From contig NZ_MZGV01000012.1 of NCBI RefSeq assembly GCF_002029235.1, positions 42,978 to 106,977 of the forward strand: a DNA stretch of 64,000 nt. Direction: 5' to 3'. This document shows, in pieces, positions 46,809 to 55,766 of the stretch (the stretch's first letter is position 1; every line of letters begins with the position of its first letter). The notes beneath the pieces were generated by a model. That model saw only the letters and a program-made list of their open reading frames with translations, did no database searches and was not told the DNA's origin. This stretch comes from Clostridium oryzae (GTDB lineage Bacteria > Bacillota > Clostridia > Clostridiales > Clostridiaceae). The translations under genes and the position numbers were made by a program.

Positions 46809-47969
46809 ATGGAAAAGCTAATTAATTTATGGCAATTTATTAAACCAAAAATCAGATATATTTTTTTAATTATGATAGCCATATCTATTTATAATTATTA
46901 TAATCTATCAAAAAATACTGCTTACCTTTTATTATATTTAGTGAATATACTTTTATTTATCTTATCATTTTTACTATTTGAAAAATCCAACTTAGATGAT
47001 GGAAGCATAAAATTTTTTATTATGTGTATTTTATGTAGTGCTTTTATATTTGTAACAGTAAAAAGCAACTTTTATTACTTCATGCTTATGGATGATCTAT
47101 TTGACATCAAAAACAAAGATAAACGGAAAATCTTGATTTTCATTCATTTTTCTTCATTCATAGTAAGTTTGTTAATTATGTATTCAGTAATTAAAAGAAT
47201 AGCTCTGTTGGATAGTATTATCTCCATTTTATTACTGATACTTTATTATTGCATCGCTCTTCTAATTCTCTTTATTATCCATAAATACAAGGATGAAAGG
47301 GACAAGTTAAAGTTATTGAATTCAAAGCTAATAGAATATTCTTTTAAAGAAAAGGATTTTGCTATATCATCTGAAAGAGATCGGATATCACAGGAATTGC
47401 ATGATTCTTTAGGTCATTTACTTATGGCTCTATCTATGAATGTAAAGTATGTTAAGTCTAAAGTCTCTAAAGAAAAAGATGTAGACTATCATGAAATTGA
47501 ACAAATCGAAGATTTAGTCCAAGAGAGCATAAAAACTTTAAGAGGTACTGTATATAGCCTTAGAAAACTTAATGGTAATTTCAATCTAAAGGAAGAGTTA
47601 AATAAGGTTATAGGTAAATTCGATAATTTAAATATGGTATCCATTTTATTTGATTACGATGATGAGATTGAAAATTGTTCGGTAAACATAAAAAATATTC
47701 TTATTGCAACCATTAAAGAAGCTATTACCAACAGTGTAAAGCATGGAAATTCTTCACAGATTCATATTTCAATCTCACTTGAACATTATACCTTAAAACT
47801 TGCTATTGAAGATAATGGCTCTGGCTGTAGTAATATAGTAAAATCTAATGGTCTTAATGGAATCTCTAATAGATTTAAATCTGCTGGCGGCAATGTCACT
47901 TTTTCAAGTAAAAAACAAAAGGGATTTAAAATAGTAGCAACTATAGAAGGGAGTGCTAGTGTTGATTAA
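46809..47969 (+). CDS. NarL-type sensor histidine kinase
   Basis: Membrane sensor kinase of 386 aa. Five or six N-terminal helices (about 15-165) have only short loops, so the signal is probably sensed within the membrane. HisKA_3 dimerisation domain with ISQELHDSLGHLLMALSM (phospho-His in ELHDSLGH), then a HATPase_c domain with IKEAITNSVKHG and DNGSGC. GAGAGGT precedes the ATG. Its last 8 nt overlap the response regulator gene. With the ABC exporter downstream it resembles envelope-stress or peptide-response systems such as LiaS or YxdK, which is inference. Confidence 0.92.
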   Translation: MEKLINLWQFIKPKIRYIFLIMIAISIYNYYNLSKNTAYLLLYLVNILLFILSFLLFEKSNLDDGSIKFFIMCILCSAFIFVTVKSNFYYFMLMDDLFDIKNKDKRKILIFIHFSSFIVSLLIMYSVIKRIALLDSIISILLLILYYCIALLILFIIHKYKDERDKLKLLNSKLIEYSFKEKDFAISSERDRISQELHDSLGHLLMALSMNVKYVKSKVSKEKDVDYHEIEQIEDLVQESIKTLRGTVYSLRKLNGNFNLKEELNKVIGKFDNLNMVSILFDYDDEIENCSVNIKNILIATIKEAITNSVKHGNSSQIHISISLEHYTLKLAIEDNGSGCSNIVKSNGLNGISNRFKSAGGNVTFSSKKQKGFKIVATIEGSASVD

Positions 47970-48603
47970 AGTTATGATTGCAGATGACCAAGTCATCGTT
48001 AGAGAAGGAATAAAGAAAATATTAAGCTTAGATGATGATATAGAAGTAGTTTGCGAAGCTGCTAATGGTTACGAAGTACTAAACAATCTAAGGAAACACA
48101 TTATTGACGTAATTTTAATGGATGTCCGAATGCCTGAAATGGATGGTATCAAAACCTCAAGTATTGTAAAAAAGCAGTACCCAAATATGAAAATAATTAT
48201 CCTTACCACCTTCAATGAAGATGAATATTTATTCAGCGGAATCAAAAACGGAATAAGCGGATATTTATTAAAGGACAGCGAAATTGATTTCATAATAAAG
48301 AGCATAAAAGAATCTTATAATGATAATATGGTATTTGCTCCACAAGTGACTCCAAAATTGATCAATGCTCTGAATTCTAAAAATGACGATGACAAGTTAG
48401 ATACTTCCAAACTTAATAGTTTAACTGAAAGAGAACAAGAAATAGTCCAACTTATAGTTCAAGGAAAAAGCAACTTGGAAATTTCACATGAGCTTTTCAT
48501 ATCAGAAGGGACTGTAAAAAACAGCATATCTAAGATATTGAAAAAACTAAGTCTCCAAAGGCGAACTCAACTTTCGGCACTTTTCCTAAATGGGCATTTT
48601 TGA
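47962..48603 (+). CDS. NarL/LuxR-type response regulator
   Basis: 213 aa. A TTG start at 47962 is preferred: GAAGGGAG lies 8 nt before it and the product then begins MIKVMIADDQ, the normal receiver start; a GTG three codons earlier overlaps the ribosome site. The receiver has Asp in LMDVRMPEMDGI; the C-terminal LuxR helix-turn-helix is NSLTEREQEIVQLIVQGKSN...SEGTVKNSISKILKKL. Partner of the kinase before it; it probably activates the ABC genes 250 bp downstream. Confidence 0.92.
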   Translation: MIKVMIADDQVIVREGIKKILSLDDDIEVVCEAANGYEVLNNLRKHIIDVILMDVRMPEMDGIKTSSIVKKQYPNMKIIILTTFNEDEYLFSGIKNGISGYLLKDSEIDFIIKSIKESYNDNMVFAPQVTPKLINALNSKNDDDKLDTSKLNSLTEREQEIVQLIVQGKSNLEISHELFISEGTVKNSISKILKKLSLQRRTQLSALFLNGHF

Positions 48604-48716
48604 AATTCTGCAAAACTGGACTTCTTTCTTTATCCTAATACAAATATATTCTATAACTCCCAATTTACGCCTTTCACCCAATTAAAATTATGTAAGAATA
48701 ATTATATACTTACATA

Positions 48717-48773
48717 GCTAAAAAGCAGGAGATATGTATTACTAAAGTCACATACATCTCCTGTTTTTTAGCT
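48717..48773 (+). terminator. Terminator after the two-component genes
   Basis: Long stem GCTAAAAA-CAGGAGAT-TGTAT with its complement ATACATCTCCTGTTTTTTAGC, internal T run. It separates the two-component operon from the ABC operon, so the latter has its own promoter in 48774-48850. Confidence 0.8.
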
Positions 48774-48855
48774 AATTGTTACCAAATTCACATTTAAAAG
48801 CTTGCCTCAAAGTATTAGATTATAACTGTAAAATATAGTTCAGGAGGTAAAATTA

Positions 48856-51375
48856 ATGAATGTATTTGGTAAATATATACTAAAATCTATAATAGAAAAG
48901 AAAGGACGAATGCTATTAATAGTTCTGTCTATTTTATTAAGTTCTGCTCTTCTATTAGCCTCAGCTGGTTCTGTAAACACAATGATAAAAATGTTTACCA
49001 GTCAAGCTAAAGCAGCTTATGAAAATTTCAATATAGCAATACATGCTGACAGTAACTCTTCCTCTTCAATCTTTAAAGCTTCAGACTTGAATATGAAAAA
49101 TATAAACGAAAGCTTTAACGGTATCAGATTAGGGGGATACTTCAATGAATATACAAACAAAAATTTCAATCTTATTGGCACAGATTTAACAAACTTTCGC
49201 AAATTCAAAAGTATAAAACTTATTAATAAAAAACTTTTATACCCATTTATTGGACGAAAATTGATACTATCTAAAATGGCAAGTCAAAAACTTCATTTAA
49301 AAGTTGGAGGCACAGTTAAATTAAGCATACTAGGAAATAATTATGCTTATAAAGTTTGCGCCATAGCTTCAAACAACGGCTTATTCTTATCTGACACTCA
49401 AGAAAATAATAGTTTTATAATTATAGTTCCAAGAGAAAGTCTAACTCCCATACTAAAAACTGATAGCAAAGATTGTAATTTTGTTTATACTCAAGTAAAA
49501 AACACAAATCTAAGCAAGTGGATAAATAACTTTAATGTTACCTATAAGAACACATTTATTGCAAAACCCTTAATTGATCAAAAATCACTTGAAGCTAGTA
49601 CAAATGATATAAAAGTTCCTCTAATATTCATGTTGTGCATAGTTCTTATAATGTCTATATTTATAATCTACAGTTCCTTTAAGCTTGTAGTAATAGAAAG
49701 ACTCCCTACTATAGGAACATTTTTAAGTCAAGGCTGTTCATTTTTCCAAATTGTAAGAATGTTAATTGCCGAAAGTCTACTCTATGGAATTTTAGGTGGG
49801 ATTTTAGGAGATATATTGGGTACATTTATAATAACCATCATAGAAGATATCAGTAATCCCTTAAAAGCTTATGGAATAAAAGCCGATTTTCACCTAAGTC
49901 TATTTTATTATGCATTCGCACTAGGGTTTGCAATAATATTATCTTTAATTTCATCCATTATTCCGATTTTGTCTATAAGAAAGATGTCAATAAAAGACAT
50001 TATCTTAAACAAAGTTAATCTTCAATACAAATCAACTGCAAAAAGTCTAATAGCAGGGATAATTTGTATAGCATTTTCAGTAATAGCCCATATGGCGGGT
50101 CCCTATATACAGCATCCACGCCCATATGCCCTGTCTCTATTTGCATTTTTTACTGCTATGATAGGAATAATGCTGTTCTTACCCAAATTTTTAGATTTGA
50201 TTTTATATCCTGTTGTTAACATTTTAAGAAGGTTTAACGCTATAAGTATGCTTTCAATAAATAATATAAGAACATCAAATCTCCTCATAAACAATATTAA
50301 GCTTATTACGATTTCTATTATTGCCGTCATGTTAATCTTGTGCTCTAAAAGTTCTCTCGGAGATATCCTTACTAGCTATTATTCAAAAAACAATTATGAT
50401 ATACAGGTATCAGTAAATTCTAATTCCGATGATCCTGGGAATCTTAAAACTGTATATAAAGTAATAAAAAATTGTCCTTATGTTTCTCAGATAAATGAAA
50501 CAGCTTCAATAAATGCTACGCTAGATAATGATACATCAAAAGATATAGAATTAAAAGCCATAGATCCAAAACATTTTGCTCATTTTGATAAATATGTTAC
50601 CTTTTACAATAAAGAAAAATCTATAAAAGATTTATCTACCCATATTAATAACATTATACTTTCTTCAAAAATAGCCACAAGATATCATATCAAAAAAGGT
50701 TCTATGATAAAACTTGCTGTAAATGATAAAATCGAAAAATTTAAAGTACTTTCATTTGCTGATGTTGGAATCAATAATATGGGAAATATTAATTTTATAT
50801 CTATGAAATCTGCAAATAAACACTTTTATATTAACTATGCAGATAATTATGAAATTACCACCACAACCTCTGTTTCAAAAGTTAAAAAGTACCTTGTAAA
50901 ACTTCTAAAAGGTACAGGCACAGATATAACTACTAAAAGGGAAGACATAAAAAATGAGTCCAAAAAAGATAGTCAGATGTTAATGATTCTAAGCTTATTC
51001 TCTTGCATCACAATGCTGATTGGATCTTTTGGAATATTGAGCAATCTAAGCATAAGTTTTATCCAAAGAAAAAAAGAAATGGCTATACTAAGCTCTATAG
51101 GTCTAGCAAATGGCAGTAGCTACATTTTACTATTTACTGAGAACCTAATACAAGGTTTGTTAGCCATAGTAGTATCACTGCTTGCGTCTATCGGAATAGT
51201 TGAGCTGCTTAAGGATATATTTAGATACTTAGTTATTAACTTAAATATTCAATATTCCTTCTCGGCTTTGGGTTCGATAACTAAATTAACGATTATTCTA
51301 ATGATAATTACAACACTTCCAGCAGTGTTCAAAAACAAAAAATTGCAAGTAATAAAGGAGTTAAAATATGAATAA
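48856..51375 (+). CDS. ABC transporter permease, FtsX/MacB type
   Basis: 839 aa with the duplicated FtsX layout: one N-terminal helix, an extracellular domain (about 45-240), three helices (about 255-380), further helices (400-500), a second extracellular domain (about 515-690) and three C-terminal helices. Members of the type export lipids, peptides or antibiotics, or transmit signals (BceB, YxdM). CAGGAGG precedes the ATG. The last 8 nt overlap the ATPase gene, so translation is coupled. Permease first, ATPase second is the reverse of the Bce order. Confidence 0.9.
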   Translation: MNVFGKYILKSIIEKKGRMLLIVLSILLSSALLLASAGSVNTMIKMFTSQAKAAYENFNIAIHADSNSSSSIFKASDLNMKNINESFNGIRLGGYFNEYTNKNFNLIGTDLTNFRKFKSIKLINKKLLYPFIGRKLILSKMASQKLHLKVGGTVKLSILGNNYAYKVCAIASNNGLFLSDTQENNSFIIIVPRESLTPILKTDSKDCNFVYTQVKNTNLSKWINNFNVTYKNTFIAKPLIDQKSLEASTNDIKVPLIFMLCIVLIMSIFIIYSSFKLVVIERLPTIGTFLSQGCSFFQIVRMLIAESLLYGILGGILGDILGTFIITIIEDISNPLKAYGIKADFHLSLFYYAFALGFAIILSLISSIIPILSIRKMSIKDIILNKVNLQYKSTAKSLIAGIICIAFSVIAHMAGPYIQHPRPYALSLFAFFTAMIGIMLFLPKFLDLILYPVVNILRRFNAISMLSINNIRTSNLLINNIKLITISIIAVMLILCSKSSLGDILTSYYSKNNYDIQVSVNSNSDDPGNLKTVYKVIKNCPYVSQINETASINATLDNDTSKDIELKAIDPKHFAHFDKYVTFYNKEKSIKDLSTHINNIILSSKIATRYHIKKGSMIKLAVNDKIEKFKVLSFADVGINNMGNINFISMKSANKHFYINYADNYEITTTTSVSKVKKYLVKLLKGTGTDITTKREDIKNESKKDSQMLMILSLFSCITMLIGSFGILSNLSISFIQRKKEMAILSSIGLANGSSYILLFTENLIQGLLAIVVSLLASIGIVELLKDIFRYLVINLNIQYSFSALGSITKLTIILMIITTLPAVFKNKKLQVIKELKYE

Positions 51376-52045
51376 TTTAATTGAAGCAAATAATGTATGT
51401 AAATCATTTAAGATTGGTAAGGAAAATTTATATATACTTAAAAATATTAACCTTGACATTGAAGAAGGCGAATTTGTTTCCATCATGGGGCCCTCTGGAT
51501 GCGGAAAGTCAACTCTTTTGTATCTTTTAGGTGGATTAGATTCCCCTACATCCGGAACAATATATCTAAAAGGCAAAAATTATAGCCATATGAGTTCTAA
51601 AAAGAAAAGCATATTAAGAAGAAGAAATATCGGCTTCGTTTTTCAATTCTATAATCTAGTTCCTAATCTTAACGTAGAGGACAATATACTTCTTCCACTA
51701 TTATTGGATGGAAAAAATCCAAAAGATTATAGACGAAAATTGGACGATATTCTTGAAATAATGAATATGAGCACAAGAAGAAAGCATACACCTAGAGAGC
51801 TTTCTGGTGGTCAACAGCAAAGAGTTGCTATAGCAAGAGCGTTGATATTTGACTCTGATATAATTCTCGCAGATGAACCCATTGGTAATCTAGATTCTAA
51901 ATCGGGTACAGAAATAATGAAACTTTTTAGATCTATAAATTCCGAAATGAAAAAAACAATTGTTCAAGTTACTCATTCAGAAGAATCTTCACTATATGGA
52001 ACCAGAGTAATAAATCTAAAGGATGGAGAAATAGTTTCCTCTTAA
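51368..52045 (+). CDS. ABC transporter ATP-binding protein, LolD/MacB type
   Basis: 225 aa ATPase with Walker A GPSGCGKST (near 40), a Q-loop in FVFQFYNL, signature LSGGQQQRVAIARAL, Walker B IILADEPIGNLDS and a switch His in QVTHSEESS. GTP-like features are absent. AAGGAG lies within the end of the permease gene. It forms one transporter with the permease upstream. Confidence 0.95.
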   Translation: MNNLIEANNVCKSFKIGKENLYILKNINLDIEEGEFVSIMGPSGCGKSTLLYLLGGLDSPTSGTIYLKGKNYSHMSSKKKSILRRRNIGFVFQFYNLVPNLNVEDNILLPLLLDGKNPKDYRRKLDDILEIMNMSTRRKHTPRELSGGQQQRVAIARALIFDSDIILADEPIGNLDSKSGTEIMKLFRSINSEMKKTIVQVTHSEESSLYGTRVINLKDGEIVSS

Positions 52046-52116
52046 AACTAAATTTATTGATGAAAAGTTAAATAAAGATATATGAAACTCTATACGAATT
52101 ACTATATAAGGATTTT

Positions 52117-52147
52117 GATGTGAAACATTAGTTTTCACATCTTTTTT
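52117..52147 (+). terminator. Terminator of the ABC operon
   Basis: Stem GATGTGAAA / TTTCACATC at 52117-52141 followed by TTTTTT. The remainder of the 285-bp spacer to the next gene includes an imperfect dyad AGTACAACTACTGA / TCAGTGCTTGTACT at 52295-52333 over the synthetase stop, without a T run. Confidence 0.85.
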
Positions 52148-52331
52148 AATTTTACAACATACATAGATAAAAATAACCAATCATATAGAAATACATGAAA
52201 TATCTTTTCATCGAACATGATTATCAATAGTTTTATGATCTATATTATTTTCTAAATATAGTTCATTTATACTAGGGGATACTCTAATGGAATGAGTACA
52301 ACTACTGATTTGTTTCTCGTCAGTGCTTGTA

Positions 52332-53018
52332 CTATATTCTTTTTGCACTGCCTTTAAAATCAATCATATTTCTAATTTCCTGCATTCGATGATCCATCTG
52401 ATTAATTACATCTGCACATTTTTTTAATTCCAATGCTATTTTCTCAGGATTTTGTACATTCTTTTTATACTTTAATTTATGATCCAAACTAGCCCAAAAG
52501 TCCATAGCAATAGTCCTAAATTGAACCTCTACCTTCATATGTTTCTTTTCGCTAGATAAAAAAATAGGTACATCTACAATCAGATGTAAACTTCTATAAC
52601 CATTTTCTTTAGGATTTTTAATATAATCCTTTTTCTTTATTAAAATAATATCATCCTGTTGAATTAATAAGTTCGCTAATATATAGATGTCCTCTGGAAA
52701 AGAACAAATTATACGAACACCAGCTATATCGAAAATGTTCTGTTCGATACTTTCTAATGACAATTCTACCCCTTTACGTTTCACCTTATTTATAATACTA
52801 ATTGGATTTTTGATTCTAGATGTGATTGATTCAAAGGGATTTCTATTATATTGAAGCGAAAATTCCTCATTTAGCACTTTAAATTTCGTTTCAATTTCCA
52901 TTAATGCACATCTATACCTCATCATCAGTTTCTCAAAAGGCAGCATCTCCTCTAATAACACCTCAGGATTATTTTCTTCAAGTATTTCATTTAACTCCGC
53001 ACTATGTAGTTCTTTCAC
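52332..53018 (-). CDS. Small alarmone synthetase (RelA/SpoT-domain, RelQ type)
   Basis: Makes (p)ppGpp from GTP/GDP and ATP; 228 aa, with a GTG start at 53018 and AAGGAGAGG 7 nt before. A single RelA_SpoT synthetase domain: SRIKNPISI, FDIAGVRIICSF, KENGYRSLHL and EVQFRTIAMDFWASLDHKLKYK (catalytic Glu in EVQFR). No hydrolase, TGS or ACT domain, so synthesis only, as in YjbM/RelQ. The C-terminal helix supports oligomerisation. No partner gene nearby. Confidence 0.9.
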   Translation of the reverse strand: MKELHSAELNEILEENNPEVLLEEMLPFEKLMMRYRCALMEIETKFKVLNEEFSLQYNRNPFESITSRIKNPISIINKVKRKGVELSLESIEQNIFDIAGVRIICSFPEDIYILANLLIQQDDIILIKKKDYIKNPKENGYRSLHLIVDVPIFLSSEKKHMKVEVQFRTIAMDFWASLDHKLKYKKNVQNPEKIALELKKCADVINQMDHRMQEIRNMIDFKGSAKRI

Positions 53019-53043
53019 AATAACCTCTCCTTAGTAATTTTTG

Positions 53044-53510
53044 TTAATATAATTGATAAGTATCTAATTCTCCTTCATATCCACAAACTCCCATACGCGG
53101 TGAATTTGTAATGCGAAATATGAATAAATCATCATCTTCAAACTTATCAACACAATCTTCACAAAGATATGTAAAATCACCATATTCATTTTCCATACAA
53201 GCATACTCTGCTTTTTTGCCGCAGTTACTACATCTATAATCTTCTATTTCATTTCTTGCAGGTAAAGTTATCGGATCTTTTGCGCTTGCGCCTCTATATT
53301 TATCCATAACCGTAAGCTTTAATGTAGTTGTACTGCCAAAATCATATTCATGTTTAAAAAACATACCTACTGTTAAAACTTCTTTTGCTTTAACTTCACT
53401 CATAGATTTTGATTTATCATACATTTCAATAAGTGATTTTTAATTGCAGTTTTTCCAAATTCTTTTTTACAAATATAACATCTTCCTTTTTTAGAAGCAA
53501 CGTTTGACAT
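53044..53510 (-). pseudogene. Broken zinc-finger / pRiA4b ORF3-like protein gene
   Basis: Two overlapping frames. The first, 36 aa from the ATG at 53510 behind GAAAGGAAAT, is MSNVASKKGRCYICKKEFGK... with a CxxC...HxxxC zinc finger, and ends in TGA at 53400. The second continues from ATG at 53403 (4-nt ATGA overlap) or 53424 as a 119-126 aa protein. It has FKHEYDFGSTTTL (pRiA4b ORF3-like core), a zinc ribbon (CSNCGKKAEYAC...CEDCVDKF) and VCGYEGELD. In the relatives I recall both parts belong to one protein with about 60 more residues between them. An internal deletion with frameshift is likely; two coupled small proteins remain possible. Confidence 0.6.
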
Positions 53511-53661
53511 TTCCACATTTCCTTTCTATATAAAATCTCTGTGTTTTATATTGACTAATTTCTTATAGTATAACATATAAGTATCAATATAAAAACTTTA
53601 TATATTCCTGATATTATTTCTAAATAGCAGGCAGCGCTTTACACTATATTAAAGCTGAAAA

Positions 53662-53692
53662 AAGAAAGTGAGCCTGATTTGCTCACTTTCTT
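53662..53692 (-). terminator. Terminator of the two small genes
   Basis: 12-bp stem AAGAAAGTGAGC / GCTCACTTTCTT and a T run on the minus strand. Confidence 0.85.
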
Positions 53693-53696
53693 AAAA

Positions 53697-53819
53697 TTAT
53701 CTATGAGTATTTTCTCCTTTTGATTTACTTTTCTGCATATCCTCTTCATGGATTACTTCCGATCTTCTGCTTTTTTTATTCTGTTTCTTCGTTTCCTTTT
53801 TAGTTTCAGTATGTGTCAT
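53697..53819 (-). CDS. Small basic hydrophilic protein (40 aa)
   Basis: Begins MTHTETKKETKKQNKKSRRS and ends in a Lys/Asp/Glu-rich tail (KSKGENTHR). AAGGAGG lies 9 nt before the ATG, and a good terminator follows the stop, so it is probably a real gene. About 45 percent charged residues; no cysteine. Similar in size and charge to the next small gene and probably in one transcript. No function known to me. Confidence 0.6.
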   Translation of the reverse strand: MTHTETKKETKKQNKKSRRSEVIHEEDMQKSKSKGENTHR

Positions 53820-53845
53820 ATCTATTATAGCCTCCTTATATAAAG

Positions 53846-53995
53846 TTAAATATAATCAGTATGAATGTGTCCCTTATCTTCGAAAGCATATCTTGCACTC
53901 TCTGCCTGTGGATCATGTTTTATATTCTTCTTCTTAAACTTTCTATCTTCTTTCTTGTTATTATTATCAACTTTCATTTTATTTTTTTCATCCAT
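53846..53995 (-). CDS. Small conserved-looking clostridial protein (49 aa)
   Basis: Starts MDEKNKMKVDNNNKKEDRK and ends NIKHDPQAESARYAFEDKGH followed by IHTDYI. GGGAGGAG is 5 nt before the ATG. The C-terminal HDPQAESARYAFED block looks like one I recall from a family of tiny clostridial proteins of unknown function (possibly called CPC_1213-like); I could not confirm it. Two genes, 26 bp apart, form a short operon. Confidence 0.6.
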   Translation of the reverse strand: MDEKNKMKVDNNNKKEDRKFKKKNIKHDPQAESARYAFEDKGHIHTDYI

Positions 53996-54145
53996 TAAAA
54001 CTCCTCCCTTCATTCATATCATTTCCTGAAACTGCGGTGATTTATTCTTTGAATAGAACTATAAATTACTTATAATTAGCATATGTATTGTTTACCTTAA
54101 AATTAAATAGCAAATTAATAATTTTTATATTTTATAATTAGGACA

Positions 54146-54625
54146 TTATATTTTACCTCTAAACACACTAATCATATAATCTTCTTCTGGAAAATCTCCC
54201 ACATATCTAAAGCCATTATCAGAGTAAAAACTCCTGAGTTTACTATTTCCTGCCCAGCAGTCTAGACAAATAGCTTGTCCTCGTTTCTTCGCAAATTTAA
54301 GAGCATATTGTACCATGCCCTTACCTATATTTTTGTTTTGGAACCAAGGTGCCACGGCTATTCTATATAAATAAAGACTTTGTTCTCCACCTCTGAACCA
54401 TTTCTTTACATTCATAGATTTTATAGAAAATGTACCTATTATTTCATCGTTTTGAACTGTAACATACGTATGTTGGCTTTCTATATCCTGTTGTACTGTC
54501 TCTACATTCCAAGGATACTCCCACTGATTTATGCCTTTTTTATGAAGCTTAAGAGTTGCCTCATTCAGCAGCCCTATTATGACCTCAGCATCTTTTTTAT
54601 CCGCTAACTTAATTTTTAAACACAT
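54146..54625 (-). CDS. GNAT-family N-acetyltransferase
   Basis: 159 aa from the ATG at 54625 (GAGGTG upstream). GNAT fold with the acetyl-CoA loop in APWFQNKNIGKGMVQYAL (R/Q-x-x-G-x-G/A) near 95-110 and a C-terminal FYSDNGFRYVG segment (motif B). The substrate is unknown. 37 bp beyond its start is the ars operon end, with a perfect inverted repeat between. Confidence 0.88.
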   Translation of the reverse strand: MCLKIKLADKKDAEVIIGLLNEATLKLHKKGINQWEYPWNVETVQQDIESQHTYVTVQNDEIIGTFSIKSMNVKKWFRGGEQSLYLYRIAVAPWFQNKNIGKGMVQYALKFAKKRGQAICLDCWAGNSKLRSFYSDNGFRYVGDFPEEDYMISVFRGKI

Positions 54626-54654
54626 CAAAACACCTCAGTTATTTATTATTTTTT

Positions 54655-54683
54655 AAATGTCAAGTGCCAAGCACTTGACATTT
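54655..54683. repeat. Tight 13-bp inverted repeat
   Basis: AAATGTCAAGTGC / GCACTTGACATTT with a 3-nt loop, between acr3 and the acetyltransferase gene. Stable enough to be the ars operon terminator, though no T run follows on the minus strand. Confidence 0.6.
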
Positions 54684-54687
54684 TAGA

Positions 54688-55743
54688 TTATCCTCTCTGT
54701 TTTATACCAAAATATTTTTTACCTAAAAGGAGGGCTACATCAACAAGCCCTATCATCACAGGCACCTCAATAAGCGGACCTATTACAGCAGTGAAAGCTT
54801 CTTTCGATTGAATGCCAAATACAGCTACTGCTACAGCGATTGCAAGCTCAAAATTATTACTTGCAGCAGTAAATGATAGGCTTACTGTTTTATGATAGTC
54901 AATTTTTGATTTATAGCTTATATAGAACGATACCAAAAACATAATAATGAAATATATAATAAGCGGGATAGCTATCCTAATAACATCTACAGGTAAATCA
55001 ATTATATATTTTCCCTTAAATGTAAACATGACAACTATCGTAAAAAGTAAAGCTAATAGTGCTAACGGACTTATCTTTGGTACAAAAGTTTTTGTGTACC
55101 ACTCAGTTCCTTTTCTAGGTTCTAGCAGCAACCTAGTAAGTAGTCCTGCAATAAACGGAATACCAAGATAGATTATTACTGATGAGGCCACCTCTCCCAT
55201 TGATATGTGAACCTTCATGCCTTGTAAACCTATAGCTTTGGGAAGTATTGTAATAAAAATGTAGGCATATATTGAATAGAATACTACCTGAAAAATTGAG
55301 TTAAATGCAACTAATGCAGCAGCATATTCATTATCACCATCAGCTAAACTATTCCATACGATTACCATAGCGATACACCTTGCCAGCCCTATAAGTATTA
55401 ATCCCGTCATAAAGGAAGGGTAATTTCGAAGAAATATTACCGCTAGTGCGAACATTAGAACAGGACCAATAATCCAATTTTGAACTAAAGAGAGCGTTAA
55501 TACCTTTGGGTTTCTAAAAACTTTTCCCAGCTCCTTATAGTTTACTTTAGCAAGCGGCGGATACATCATCACTATAAGTCCTATAGCAATAGGAATTGAC
55601 GTTGTACCTACTGATAATTTTGATAATGCGTCAGCAGTCCCTGGGAATGCCCATCCTAAAAACACTCCCAATCCCATTGCAATAAAAATCCATATTGTTA
55701 AATATCGATCAAGCCATGACAGCTTAGATGATTTATTACTCAT
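54688..55743 (-). CDS. acr3: Arsenite efflux transporter ACR3
   Basis: Membrane antiporter extruding As(III), 351 aa with ten helices. The ACR3 motifs are seen: [15 protein letters not shown], the [19 protein letters not shown] region with the essential Cys (LIGLARC) near 122, and [17 protein letters not shown]. The family name ArsB is also used. AAGGAGA precedes the ATG. Last gene of arsR-arsD-arsA-acr3, 23 bp after arsA. ACR3 with ArsA forms an ATP-driven pump; alone it is secondary. Confidence 0.94.
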   Translation of the reverse strand: MSNKSSKLSWLDRYLTIWIFIAMGLGVFLGWAFPGTADALSKLSVGTTSIPIAIGLIVMMYPPLAKVNYKELGKVFRNPKVLTLSLVQNWIIGPVLMFALAVIFLRNYPSFMTGLILIGLARCIAMVIVWNSLADGDNEYAAALVAFNSIFQVVFYSIYAYIFITILPKAIGLQGMKVHISMGEVASSVIIYLGIPFIAGLLTRLLLEPRKGTEWYTKTFVPKISPLALLALLFTIVVMFTFKGKYIIDLPVDVIRIAIPLIIYFIIMFLVSFYISYKSKIDYHKTVSLSFTAASNNFELAIAVAVAVFGIQSKEAFTAVIGPLIEVPVMIGLVDVALLLGKKYFGIKQRG

Positions 55744-55766
55744 AATTAAGTCTCCTTCATCCTTTT

